A stretch of DNA of 64,000 nt, taken from Polytrichum commune (taxonomy: Eukaryota > Streptophyta > Polytrichopsida > Polytrichales > Polytrichaceae). Under the pieces are notes generated by a model. It did no database searches. It saw only the letters and a list, made by a program, of their open reading frames with translations, and had not been told where the DNA came from. The DNA is taken from assembly GCA_950295325.1 (NCBI GenBank), contig OX485804.1:41912001-41976000 (forward strand), read 5' to 3'. The position numbers were made by a program, and so were the translations under genes. Numbering within the stretch: position 1 is the stretch's first letter; each line of letters starts with the position of its first letter. Positions 49,120 to 60,500 of this stretch are shown here, one piece after another.

Positions 49120-49242
49120 CTCCCTCCGTCCCAAAGTTATTGTCCTACTCCCCGGAGTTTAATATCCCAAAATGTTTGTCAGACAAACATTTCGGGATAT
49201 TAAACTCCAGGGAGTAGGACAATAATTTTGGGACGGAGGGAG
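49120..49242. mobile_element. Stowaway MITE (Tc1/mariner type)
   Basis: A 123-bp element with ends CTCCCTCCGTCCCAAA and TTTTGGGACGGAGGGAG, flanked by the TA dinucleotide (49118-49119 and 49243-49244). This terminal sequence and TA target are the hallmark of Stowaway. The two halves are almost perfect inverted copies around TTTGTCAGACAAA, so the whole element forms a single hairpin. Confidence 0.95.
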
Positions 49243-49244
49243 TA

Positions 49245-49915
49245 ACATGGTAGAAATAAGGTCTAGGTAGTAGGGTCATGTAGACTAGAAGGGATAGCTA
49301 ACATGGGGAGTAAAGGGAATTCCATTAGAGCTACCGACCTTTTTTGATCGCACTACTGCACAAACGCAAATCATGAAACTAAATATGTCACGGAGAGGTG
49401 GACAAAAATAAATAAATCTTTACAATTCTTTGTAGATGCGTTGACTAAATTGGAATCATTATTTTGATGCTTATGCATCTAGATGTAAATTTGTTAAATG
49501 TAATTGTGGATTTCTAACATTGGATATACTCTCTATGTCTATGTGGATTTCACATGCATTTATTCATGTTTGTAGGTGTAATATGCTACTTCATTGCATC
49601 TAATTAAGAGAGATTTTGCTACATGTGATATCGTCTTGGCACCATCATTCAATACTCTATCCTTACATCATAAGTGTTGGCTCAATGGTGGAAATGATCA
49701 CATTGTAGCATGTTGTTGGGTAATGATAATTGCATCTTGCCATCCGTTGACGTCAAGGCGAAAGAATGTATTGAGCATGTTAGTGATACAGAGGAGGAGG
49801 GAATAAAAGACGACATGGGCAGTTACGGAGCTTCTATGCATGGTTTCACGTTGACTACATTGAATGTGCTCATTGCTTTGTGGACATTAATATGTGGGAG
49901 TCGTTTCCTCTTGTA
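49245..49915. other. intergenic DNA, no gene seen
   Basis: The 114-codon plus-strand frame at 49710-50054 has no recognised domain. The region near 49740-49800 shows faint similarity to bases 600-650 on the opposite strand, extending the inverted repeat pair described separately. Confidence 0.4.
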
Positions 49916-50090
49916 TGTCCATCTATGTCCAAAAACTTCAATTTCTAAAATTTCCTCAATGCCTTCATCAATTCATTTCTCAAACCTACACGAATTCTAT
50001 AATTATAGTCTAGAGCATACTCAATACTTGGGAATGTGGTTGCGCTTTTTTTAATATATTGAATGTTGAATCCAACAACAATGTTAAAAA
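49916..50090 (-). repeat. dispersed repeat, inverted partner of 341-512
   Basis: On the minus strand it reads TTGGATTCAACATTCAAT, GTAGGTTTGAGAAATGAATT and GGACATAGATGGA, in the same order as the copy at 341-512. The minus strand is open across it (end of a 96-codon frame), unlike the other copy. Function unknown. Confidence 0.55.
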
Positions 50091-50530
50091 ACATCTCCAA
50101 ACTCTCATGCCAAGCTTGCGGTTGTTCATTTTGTGAGTAAAGTAAGGCATTCATTAGGTTGATGGCACTTTTGTATGAACTTCCCACTCGTACTATTATA
50201 AACAAATATGTTACTATTTTATGCCAAAATATCATGGTTACAAAATACTAGTGGGTGTATCTCCAAAAATTTTGCCAACCTCACTGCTCACAAGTCACCG
50301 CCCATCACTCACTGTTGACCGTTCATCGCTCACATGTTAGCACCCCCCGCCGTACTACAACCACAAACAAGTTAGGGATCCCTTCCAATTCAAATACTTA
50401 TATTCCAACACTAAATGTAAATGAATCTACCTAAATGTAATTGAATGCAATAGTGGGCTCCACTAGTAAGTTAGCGACATGTGCTAACAATGTCCATATT
50501 ACAAAGTGCATTCAATACTAGTGATTAAAA

Positions 50531-50793
50531 CTATGTTGGGGCGCTTTAGGGTCCAAGTCCAAGAGGACAAAAGTGGAGTGTCTCCTACTTGGCATCATTT
50601 TGGAGGGAAACATGAATGGTCCAAACCAAGAAATGAAGCTCAAAGGAGAGCTTGTGTTTTGGAGAATCATTTTAAAAGGTAGGATCCACAAGAGGATCCG
50701 GTCTGAGGGTTCAATTTGCATGAAATTGCTTCAAACTGGTCCCTACGTTCTTGGGATTGTGGACCCCCATCTAAAGTATTCCTTAACAATGTT
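50531..50793. mobile_element. possible MITE, family D
   Basis: The ends look like imperfect inverted repeats: ATGTTGGGGCGCTTTAGGGT on the left; on the minus strand at the right TTGTTAAGGAATACTTTAGA, then TGGGGGTCCA. The left half, read on the minus strand (ccctccaaaatgatgccaag, then gagacactccacttttg), is similar to bases 54143-54215, which supports a dispersed family. No target duplication was defined. Confidence 0.4.
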
Positions 50794-50799
50794 GTGATG

Positions 50800-52267
50800 G
50801 ACCAACCCAGTTTATCATATCCAAAGCTGATATGAATTATGTTGTACCACGAATAGCATCCGATAACATTATATTTGTTTGAAAAATGTAAATCAAATGG
50901 CTTACTTTTCACATACAAAAAAAAGAATAAACCTCGCATGTCACCCATTTGACCCACCCTCGCTAATCTTGAGAGGGTGAACATGAGAAATAGTCAATAC
51001 TTAGACATTGATGTGAATGTATATGATCGAAAATATGTGAACTCACAACAACTATATATTGCACCACGACCCATTCAATTTAAGAGCGTGCCTTCATTTT
51101 TAGATCATGAATCTTGTACTTCCAATGAGTTATTAGGAACAAGGGTTTGAGAAATTATCAGGGGTACTAGATTTGTGTTCTAGAAGGAAGGCCTAACCTT
51201 CATTTGAGCAAGTATAGGTTCAATGTTGGCATTAGGCACAATGCATTGGTCTTGGTGCATTTCGTATGTAATAAGTTATTTATGCTCTTATCTCAAAGGT
51301 ACACAACACTGAACAACTCTTTGGTTGTGTTCAGTGGGATTAGGTGTCACATGAGCATGATTCTCCTTTAATTATGGGATTCCCTGGTTATGAGGAGCGC
51401 TCAAACTGTGCATTATGATCTTTTCGACAATCATATTTGAATCATCATAATTTTTTCAATGACAAACTTTTCTTTCTTTTTTTCCCCGAGAGAGACCATC
51501 ATGTAATTGCTTAGCAATGTTGTGTATGTTATGTGACACAATAACACTTGAGCCAATGCAATCTTCATGGACATCAACGCCTTTGTGGTTGCACATTTCG
51601 TGAGTTTTGTCTTAGACAAACAAGTTGGAACACTATTGCAACACGAGCATAACCATCTCACTACACAAACATAATTATAGTTTCCATAGATTGTTGCAAT
51701 TTCAAGTGTTTGATGCACTCACATTTGCACACCCTTAGATTGCGATTGGGATGGGAATTAAAAAAAAATTAAAAAAAATTAAAAAAAAACACTCTCTCAC
51801 TACCCTCCGCTTTTTAAACGTTCATTGATGATCACCTATCAACCTTCAAGCGTGTTTGGTGGGAAAGCCGGTAGGAATGAACTCATTTTAGTTGCAAGGG
51901 ATGATTGGAGGTCAAAAGAAGGCCGGTTGCCGGGGGGGGGGGGTGACTTTGATTGAGCATGAAAAGTGAAACAAAATGATTGAAGATTATAAGCAAAAAG
52001 GGAAGAAAGAAAAGAAAGAAAAGGAAGTGAAGCCACAAGGATTGATGGACATATGGATGGATGAAAGGACCTTTCAACCCCCACATATGTAGTACGAACA
52101 ATATTATGTTTATACCGTCCATCCTTCAAGGAATGAGTGATGAAATTTATTTTGTTTTTTATATCTCTATGAAACCACTTGGCCCTATACTTTACCATAA
52201 AGTGAGAATCTAATCCGACTTAACTTGTTGCAAACGATTGTAGGACGTAGGTTGAATAGGCAATATA
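50800..52267. other. intergenic DNA, no gene seen
   Basis: A-rich TTAAAAAAAA repeats lie at about 51759-51789 and a poly-G run near 51932-51942. No coding resemblance in any frame. Confidence 0.4.
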
Positions 52268-52912
52268 ATGGATGGTCAATGTAATGCTAGGCTCAAACCC
52301 GACATACTATGTGTCATTGGCCACCCATACAATTCCCCGCCCCTGGAAGCACCCACACCAGGAATCACTATACAATTTATAGAATTTACATACTGTAATG
52401 ACAGGTTCTCTGCCGAAACAAGAGAAAGGAAAATCACAAAATATCAACCACTCATTAACAACCTCATTGCAAGAGGCTGGAATGCAGCTCCACTCATAGT
52501 ATTAGCACTCCACAACTCACATCCCCTCGATGAACGCACTAGAAACAAAGCTTAAACTTCCTACATCACAAATTAGGAACACTTTCAAACAAATCAACAT
52601 AATCGCCATACAATATGCACACTCAATTCTTATCCACAAAAGAAGGATAGAAAACAAACAACCTATCAATAATCTAAAAAACCATACTCAATCCTAAGGA
52701 CCCAACACACCCCCCTCCCAAAGCCCACGCCACCGGTTAAACCGGTAAAAAGTCAATAGTTACTAAACATAGTGTCTACTCCCTGAAAAGGTTGAAGTAG
52801 TATCACACCCAAAGCCATTACCTTGGGGAATGGCTAAGGATGTCCTACGAACAAACACTCTATTCACTCCGGCCCCCCAAAGGGGGTTGGAGTTCTTCTT
52901 CTTCTTCTTTTT
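52268..52912 (+). pseudogene. 3' fragment of a retroelement-like ORF
   Basis: The 95-codon frame at 52268-52555 contains LKPDILCVIG and FIEFTYCNDRF, then KYQPLINNLIARGWN. I recall this as the C-terminal domain of reverse-transcriptase-bearing proteins in plants and algae. A premature TAA is followed, one base out of frame, by IRNTFKQINIIAIQYAHSIL and HKRRIENKQ, which continues the same family pattern to a stop at about 52697. In-frame upstream codons hit a stop at 52253, so the reverse transcriptase part is missing. The downstream sequence ends in GGTTGGAG followed by a (TTC)n tract near 52891-52909, as in some non-LTR element tails. It is a decayed, truncated copy. The element class is inferred, not proven. 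Confidence 0.6.
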
Positions 52913-53989
52913 ATAATGGATGGGACCCGCCTATATGATCATTTCAAAAGAGAGAGAGAAAGAAATCTTCGATATTGATTAATATGAACTCCTTTGTTTG
53001 GATTTGCTAACCATCTTGTATTAATTACTTGTTTGATGTGTTAGGAGAGTGGGCTAGATGGAAATGTGTTTATGCTTGTTCCAATTGTCTTAACCTTGGA
53101 GTGTAGAACATGTATGTGAGTTAAATACTTCCATCTTTGGCTAATTGTGTTAAAGTGACCATGTCTAAATTGGGCACCTTTGGACAAATCTACATACTTA
53201 GTATGTAGATCATCACTGTCACGTGTGATAATGTTCTTATTTTACCCATGACATAAGATAATGTATCAAAATGTTTGAAACCTATGTTATGAGTGAGAGA
53301 TAGAGAGCGTCTAATGTTGACGTAAATGAGGGATGCTTCATGTTGATCATAGCTGTGAGTTATATGTGAACCCAATATGGGTTTAGTGAGCATGGGTATG
53401 GGACAAGTGCTGCTACCTCATGTCGGAGGTGCTCCCTACGGGTAACTCGACGTGTTTATCTTGAGAGTGGGTGTTACGAGGGCAAGGTATTTGCACTTGT
53501 TCTAACTTGTGTTGGCTTCGATTCATGAGGTTGAATGTTGTCTATCTCTTTATTGCGCTAATCACGTAAATACCATGTTGTAGGATTCATTCTTGGGGTT
53601 TTGGTGGTTGCTTAGGTGGGAATTACTGGTTGTTGGTGATTTTCCAATTTTCATTTGTTGAGCACAAGTAAGGTGATATATTTGATGGACACTAAGTGAA
53701 ATTGTTGCATGCATGTATGGATGGGCATCAGGGGGTGTAGCATTGTTCCAATCAAATGATGATGTCAGCTATGTGGACGCATCCTCAAATGCATGTTGTG
53801 AGGATAATGAATAAGTTTACAAATGTTGTCATCGGTGATTGAAATTTGGATGAAATGCATACCAACTACTAAAACAAAATTTGGTTTTTTTTCTTTCTTT
53901 TCCATCCTAACAATTATGGAATGAAAATATTTTCATCAATGATTGAAAAGTTGACAAAAAATCTCTTAATAAGTGACATTCTTTGCAAC
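52913..53989. other. intergenic DNA, no gene seen
   Basis: A short GA-rich run lies near 52951. Nothing recognised in any frame. Confidence 0.4.
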
Positions 53990-54142
53990 ATTGTAAATCT
54001 ATAATCCCCATTTTTTTTAACAAGGAATGACAATCAATGTTAGGTTTACATTTAGTGTTGATGACACTACATGGTTTGGTTTACAATTAGTATTGAGCAA
54101 GACAAATAGAATTGATGATACTGAATATAACATTTACTATAG
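53990..54142 (-). repeat. fragment related to the CACTA-like element at 36.5 kb
   Basis: On the minus strand: tcagtatcatcaattctatt, then TTGTCTTGCTCAATACTAAT, then TGTAAACC, then tgtcattccttgtt. The order matches 36565-36700. The palindromic terminal sequence has decayed (ACTATAGTAAATGTTATATT). Confidence 0.55.
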
Positions 54143-54300
54143 TGTTTCCCTTCAAACTGATGCCATGTAGAAGACACCTCACTTTGCCTCTTCTTAGTCG
54201 TGGACCTCCATCTAAAGACCTTCGGTCCAATTTACACCTCTCAACCCATAGGATTGCTCCATTTTGGACCCCCCCCCCCAATCTAAAGTGCCCCTAAAGA
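54143..54300. repeat. fragment of repeat family D
   Basis: Shares tttcccttcaaactgatgcc and tgtagaagacacctcacttt with the minus strand of 50531-50612, and an end-like AATCTAAAGTGCCCCTAAAG near 54280. A poly-C run of about 11 lies at 54270. Confidence 0.4.
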
Positions 54301-54857
54301 CATGGATTTGTTTTTCTTTTCTTTTTGTGAAAATGTAGAGTCTAGGTGTAAATCATTGATTCCAAAAAGGGCACATGTTTGGAGTTGCAAGTTAATCTTA
54401 AGCTTAGATCAAAAAACCAATTGCTACCCAACTAGTAGAGGTTTGATGTGGCTCTCCAAGAATGGATACCACAAGACATGTGTTCAAAACAAATAAAATT
54501 TGGACTATGTGCTCAAAGGTATTATGAGCTCAATAGTCAACATAATTTAGATGGACCTAAATGACCATTTGACAAACATGAGAATCTCCACTTTGAGAAC
54601 GAATGAGATATTCATATGAGCTCCATAATTTATGTATGTGGAATTTAGCAATGGCCTCAGTTTGGATTTAGTAACCAATGCATTGTATACATGTACCAAT
54701 CCCATGTTTTGTGTCCTAGGAGAAGTGGGCTCGTTGGAAGAAGTAACCACTTTAGACCCATCTACTCCAAGATGCAAACAAGGAAGGACCTCCGACCTAC
54801 CACTACCATGGCCCATCATATTATACTATATCCCAGCAACATAGCTTTTGATGCCTT

Positions 54858-55046
54858 GGAAAGGGGTTGTACAAGTCCGATATGACCCCAAACTTCTGGA
54901 TGATAGTGGAGAGGTACCCAAACTAAATGGAGTGGTTGGCGGTTCGATTCCTGACCGTGAAATCATCTCTCCACTCGACAAAAAACTAATCAAGTGGTCA
55001 AGCGCCTCTTGTGTTCCTCAAAAAAGAAAGGAAAGGGGTTGTACAA
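54858..55046 (+). mobile_element. tRNA-derived SINE-like retroposon with 17-bp TSDs
   Basis: A perfect 17-bp direct repeat GGAAAGGGGTTGTACAA occurs at 54858-54874 and 55030-55046. Between them lie 155 bp (54875-55029) with an RNA polymerase III A-box match TAGTGGAGAGG (54904-54914), an exact B box GGTTCGATTCC (54941-54951) and an A-rich 3' end (CTCAAAAAAGAAA). Internal promoter order, A-rich tail and long target duplications are the signature of a SINE. A-to-B spacing is 37 bp, a little shorter than in most tRNA genes. The SINE family is not recognised. Confidence 0.8.
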
Positions 55047-55049
55047 TGT

Positions 55050-56530
55050 TACGACACTGGGTAAACGACCTTACCATCCGTTTAAAAAACAAATGTCAAG
55101 GTTATTTTGTGTACATAACATTATTAAGCATTGTGTGTTTGTTCACGCGGGCCTTGAGAATATAACCATGGGATGCCCCAACCTATTGTAGACTTAGGCT
55201 TAATCCAAGTCTCCTTGCACCAGGTTGGGTCATCCCATGATTATGTTGTTACGACCCACATGAATGAATGCATGTTGCTTAATGGTGTTTAGTACTTGGT
55301 TACAACATAAGGTGAGTGCATGTGGGTATTAGTTGGTTTGTTTTTCGTGTTCTCCAATTTCCATTGATTATATTTACAAAACAAAGCTCATGTTGCATTA
55401 GCAAATATTTGATAAAATATATGCAGAAAGCATATTAACCCCCCCTTGATTTAATTATGGTTATGTTGATTTCTGAAGTACATATAAAGGTCCTCCCAAT
55501 TGTATTCACCATTGAGTGTAGAGATGCTATTACTATTCGAAGCTGTAGTCCAATATCTTTTAAACATGTGTCTTTATGATGCTTGCTCTTTGATCTTCAC
55601 CAAACCACATACCAATTAAATCTAGGCGACTGATTAAAAAAACGAGTCATTGAAAACCCATCTACCTTATACCATACCCAAGTTGGAAATGTACACATTA
55701 TTCGAAAGAAAGCCAAAATATGTCATTTATGATTTTCACTCCAAGAATTCATAAAATAATATCCTTGACTCCAAAAGCAACATGCTCAACTCTATCCTAT
55801 TGCGTTGGGATTGCTAATGTGCTCATGCAATTGCTATTTTGTTATCATCCCTCTATATATCTTGACATCCAAGAGATTTCAATAATAGATGCACTTATTA
55901 TAAAAAAATTAATGCAAAGTGCTTCATTGTTCACCTTCTATTATCTTTAAGAAAATTGCTAAGTGACATTCTTACATTGGATGAGATCCACTCAAATTCC
56001 AAGGTGAAAATTATTGTTAAATGTCAAATGTGATGAACTAGGAAGCACTGTGTGGTCAAGTGGCTCAACCAACACCAACATGGAAGCAACACCAAACCTA
56101 TGACTACCCAAATGAATGGGAGGGTTTTTGAAGCAAAAGTTCTATTCCATGTTCATGTGTGTCTAATCCTTGTCAATATATTCAACAGTGTACACTGTGG
56201 GTAAAAAATATAGTGGTCCACTAAAAGGTATGTGTGGGTTCAGAATTAGGTGGCTTATAAATGAATACAATATTGGAATTTAGATAACAAATGATTTAAT
56301 ATTAACAAAAATCTATATGTTAGTGCAACGGTTTCAAATTTAAGTATTATATTAATGATATGGATCTAAAACTTGCAATAACTACTTTTATTGTTTAAAG
56401 AATGATTTATATTTATATTTTTGATTATATGATAGTGTGGGATCAAAATGAGGTGGCCCAAGGAAAGTTACATTGACCAAAATTATAGTGGACCATAGTA
56501 ATAGGTGTAGAAGGTGTGGTAGGGAATGAC
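55050..56530. other. AT-rich intergenic DNA, no gene seen
   Basis: No coding resemblance. Toward 56450 the sequence approaches the putative LYAR promoter. Confidence 0.4.
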
Positions 56531-56537
56531 AGCACTT

Positions 56538-56598
56538 AAACCCTAAACCCTAGCAATACAAATCTCCACAGGACTAGAACCCTTAAACCCTAAACCCT
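56538..56598 (+). promoter_or_regulatory. two double telo-boxes upstream of the LYAR-like gene
   Basis: AAACCCTAAACCCTA at 56538-56552 and AAACCCTAAACCCT at 56585-56598, only 32 bp apart. Telo-boxes (AAACCCTAA) are known from promoters of plant ribosomal-protein and other ribosome-biogenesis genes, where they act near the transcription start. Their presence upstream of a nucleolar growth-factor homologue fits that role. They lie about 940 bp from the ATG, which would imply a long 5' UTR, probably with an intron. Confidence 0.7.
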
Positions 56599-57129
56599 CG
56601 CTTTCAGTGCGAGGATAGCTCTTTGAATCTTCATTCAAATGAGCCAGAAACTTTCGCTCAATCTTCGAGCCTGCTAAGAAATCTCTGCTTCGGCACTGAG
56701 AGCCTTTCTTCATCGTTTCGGATTGATTAGAGATTGCATGCAGGACTTTCATAGGCTGTTTGGAGGTTTCTGCCTACAGAGTGCAGGTGCTTCGTTTTTG
56801 TCCTTTCCTTTTTTGTCTCGATTTTATGGATTGTTCAATACTACTTGAAGATCGTTCACGCAAATTTGAGGTAGCCGAAAATGAGATATTCCATAGCTTC
56901 TACATCATCCCTGGATGTTGTGCTCACTCTGCCAAGGTTATGGTCGAGGAACCGAGAGAGAGTTTTCAGAAATTTGAGGGTCCAGACAATTGGTGTTGAT
57001 GGACATCTATCGTTTCAAAAAAGTTATGTGGTGGCTGTATGCCTCGTTGCAATTCTCACCTCCATTTTGATCTCGTCGCAACTTGGTAACCTGATTTGAC
57101 AGCTGCGTGTGTTGGATTATGCTGATTTC

Positions 57130-57545
57130 AGTGTTAGATGAGTCGATTGACGCTTTTGTTTCTTTGCGAAGATGCTTTAGAGAATTGGAGGACATTATTT
57201 TGTCAATTTTTTTTAAAGAGAGAAAGGTATTTGGGTAATGACAATGCCGGATGATTGTAAGGGACTGAGAGGTGTATAGATACTTAATGAATACTTTGGT
57301 GCATTCTCTCAGGTGGTTGTAAATAGACGTCATGGTCTGTTTTCAGAATGGATTTGCACGTTTGTTTCTTTGTAAAGATGTAAGAGAGAATTGGAGCACC
57401 TTTTTTTGTTACTATCTCTAGGAGCAAAAGCATTTCGGTGATGATAATGTCGGATGGGTGTAAGGTGCTGGGAGATGCAGATATACTAAATGAATTATTT
57501 GTGTGTATTCCTCCAGATAGTTGTAAACAGACGTCATGGTCTGGT
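57130..57545 (+). repeat. tandem duplication spanning the LYAR start codon, 204-bp offset
   Basis: Copy 1 (about 57140-57346) and copy 2 (about 57347-57550) share, in order, cgttttgtttctttg-type, aagatg, agagaattgga, tgataat/gacaatg(c/t)cggatg, gtaag, aatga(a)tta/tac, ttctctcag or cctccag, (g/a)tagttgtaaa, and AGACGTCATGGTCTG(t/g)TTTCAG. Both the start codon and a candidate splice acceptor are duplicated. Confidence 0.88.
57332..57421 (+). other. upstream ORF made by the duplicated LYAR start
   Basis: The upstream duplicate of the LYAR start reads ATG GTC TGT TTT CAG (MVCFQ, against MVWFQ in the gene) and then runs 29 codons to TAG at about 57419-57421. If the leader is not spliced here, this is a uORF 204 bp upstream of the true ATG. 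If the acceptor at 57312 or 57515 is used, it may be removed or exposed by alternative splicing. There is no zinc-finger cysteine pattern after MVCFQ, so it is not a functional gene copy. Confidence 0.5.
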
Positions 57546-60500
57546 TTCAGTGTGAGAGTTGCGGGGAAAACTTGAAGAAGCCTAAATTGCAGAACCACTT
57601 TCGAGGCTGTGCCGCAAGGAAGGTAGAGTTATCTCTCTTTTGAACTATTACATTAGTTTGAATCAAACTTTTGTAAGCATGTTCATCATGTTAAAGACTT
57701 TTTAATTAATATGCATAAAAGAGATGATCATATGTACACAATGTGAATAAGGCTTCTTAATTACAGTGAAAGCTTGTGGACGAACTATATACCTAGGCAA
57801 TTGCAGTGATTAGATGTATCCAAACTTCAAAGATGTTGAATAACAACTGACAACACATGAATATGCAGGAATGTCCAGATTGCAATACATTGAAGCACTT
57901 TGTTTTAGGTCTTTGCAATGCTCAATAGCCTAAATTCTAGGACTCAACAGGTTGAAGCTGGACTTTTTCAGATACATTTGTTCATCGCTGATATCCTGTG
58001 TGTTGGCATTTCAGTTGTCCTGCATCGATTGTGGAGTTGTTTTTGATCAGCAAAGTGTGCAAGCGCACACTTCTTGCGTCACAGAGACTGTAATGGCATT
58101 CTTTTGCATGGACTTTTCCTTCCGTTTTTGAGAAATGTCTGTGTCAGTGCAAGATTATGAGAGGTTTTGAATGGGTGTATATCTCAAACCCGAACTGAAA
58201 TGCTTACTTACTTTCAAGGGCTGTACTGCTTGGTATTATTATTCAGTCCTGTTGGATATGTCGGTATCTTTCTCTTACAGAAATTTGATTCTAGACTGGT
58301 TTTCTTTTACAGGAGAAATATGGACCAAAGGGTGAAAACAAAGTCAGTAATGGCTCGGCTCAGAAACCTAAAAGTGCAAATGGACAGTATTCTGCTGATA
58401 TAGATATAACCATTGGATTGTCGACTCGTCCTCCTTGGGCCTGCAGGTATGAGCTGTTATGTAATGAAATTTTCACTTCCTTTGGAGTCTGAACAATTGC
58501 TTAGAGTCCGGAACTACAATAAAAAATAGTTTCTCTATTGGGACAATTCCTGTTGCCATTGTGAACCTTTTTCCGAAATTTGCATGAATGGCAGATCCAT
58601 TGACGAATTGGGTTTGTGGCCTTATATGGTCACTCTTCTTAATTGGACATCTATATTTGATTGGCATATGGCAAGGTTCTTCTTAAAAACAGACATCGAA
58701 AAGACACAAGTTACAATCAGATTGAACTATGTACTCAAAATATAGACACCATTCTAGGTTTAACACTGAACACAATTGTAAGGGTTAATGTGATCACTTA
58801 AAGAGACAAAGAAGTTTCACTTTGACCTCCTATAACATTTGCATCTTGTGAATCTCCAATTTTAAAACTTGAAAGGGCATTCTTATCTGAAAAAGTCCAC
58901 CTTCAGCTGCATTACAATCACTAACTAGATAAGACAATTCCCAATCCAATCCAACAGTCATAAGGGTATGTGGAGTTGGAATGGGCCAGACACCTATTTC
59001 CGAGAACTAGTCGAGTTACAGTAGCACGGACCATTTTGATATGTAAGTGTTATAACAGCTGGATGGGGATGGTTGTTGGTGACTATCTCTTTGATATACA
59101 GTTATCACCAAGCTTTTATAACTTTGTGTTGTTGTCTAATGTGGATGCAGTCTCTGTAATGTTGCTGCTACAAGTTATGAGACTCTTGAGGGCCACTCTC
59201 AAGGAAAGAAGCATCGTTCAAAAGCTAAGGCTGCGCATGCAAAATTGAATCCTCCTCCAACAGTTGAGCAAAATGTCCCTGAAGCCAATGAACCTGCACC
59301 TTTAAAATCAGAGGAGACCAATGGGAGTTCAGTTCCAAGCCTTGAGGTGGAGAAAGAGAATAATAAGAAGAAAAGGAAAAGTGGTACTGCAGAGAATACA
59401 ATTTCAAGTGAAAACAATGTCACGAATGGTGTTGATCAGTGCGTGGCAGTGGATACAAAGAAAAAGGGAAAGAAACGGAAATCAGGGGTGGAAGATGGTA
59501 TGCATAATCAAGCCTTTTGAGTTGTGCTCAGGTTGTGCATACGGTGATCTTGAAATCTGGAAGCAGTTATATGTTTGGTTATTTTGTTGAGGTATTGAGC
59601 AGGTTTTCATAAGAATGAAAGCGAAAACACAGTTTGAAAGTTGGGATTGGGTGGAGGTCTTTGTCTTCTCTTGGTCTTAGCAACTACTTCGGCATCAAAT
59701 GTGAAGTTTATGTAATTTTGGTTATTGTGGGCACATGAAGAAAAAATTGAAGTCAAACGGTCTTCCTTCTGTGTTCAATGGGTTCTTCGTTTGGGTATTT
59801 CTTCATGTGCCCACAATAACGCATACAGCTTTTCAAGTTGAGTTTCAATATGTCAGTACTGGTGTTGCGTCAGACAATAATTTACATCTCTTTTACCCTC
59901 CAATTTACTACAATTTCAATAAGAAAGTTTTTATACCTTGTGGCTTCAATCTGGTCTGAATTTGCAACTGTCTAAAAGTTAAGAGTGGAAGGTAAATATG
60001 GTGACTAAACAGAGGAGACAAAATAAACTATTGAGTAAATAGTTCCTGTGGGGAATGTGCAAGGAAACTGTTTCCTGCTGACACTACCATAGAACCTCAT
60101 GGGTCTCAGCATAAAATTACTATTTTCTTTGCCAAAGGTGCCACATGTCACAGAGTGGTTGGTTGGAACAAGTGAAAAAGTTTACATGGCACAAAAATAG
60201 ATGTAATCTTGGTGAGCAAAGTGCCTAATTTGATAATTTTTACAGGAAATGGTGAAAATGTGAAAGATGAGGAGCCCGCGAAAGCTGTGAATTGGAAGAA
60301 GCTCATCACCAAAGTACTTAAACAGGTGAGGAAAAGAAAAAGAAGAAGATCCACATTGCGAAGGGCATGATAATTCACTAGATCTCTCAGACTTACTATA
60401 TATCACACAAGTGATAAATATTTCATTACCTACGTTGCCCATATTCGCAGGACATTGATCTTAAGGGCTCTTTGTTCTAATGCGTGGGTTTACTGATTGC

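Noticed and set aside
54941-55010. A tRNA gene around the B box GGTTCGATTCC.
   Set aside because: The flanking bases do not form a T-arm or acceptor stem. Long target duplications and an A-rich tail show a SINE-like element instead.
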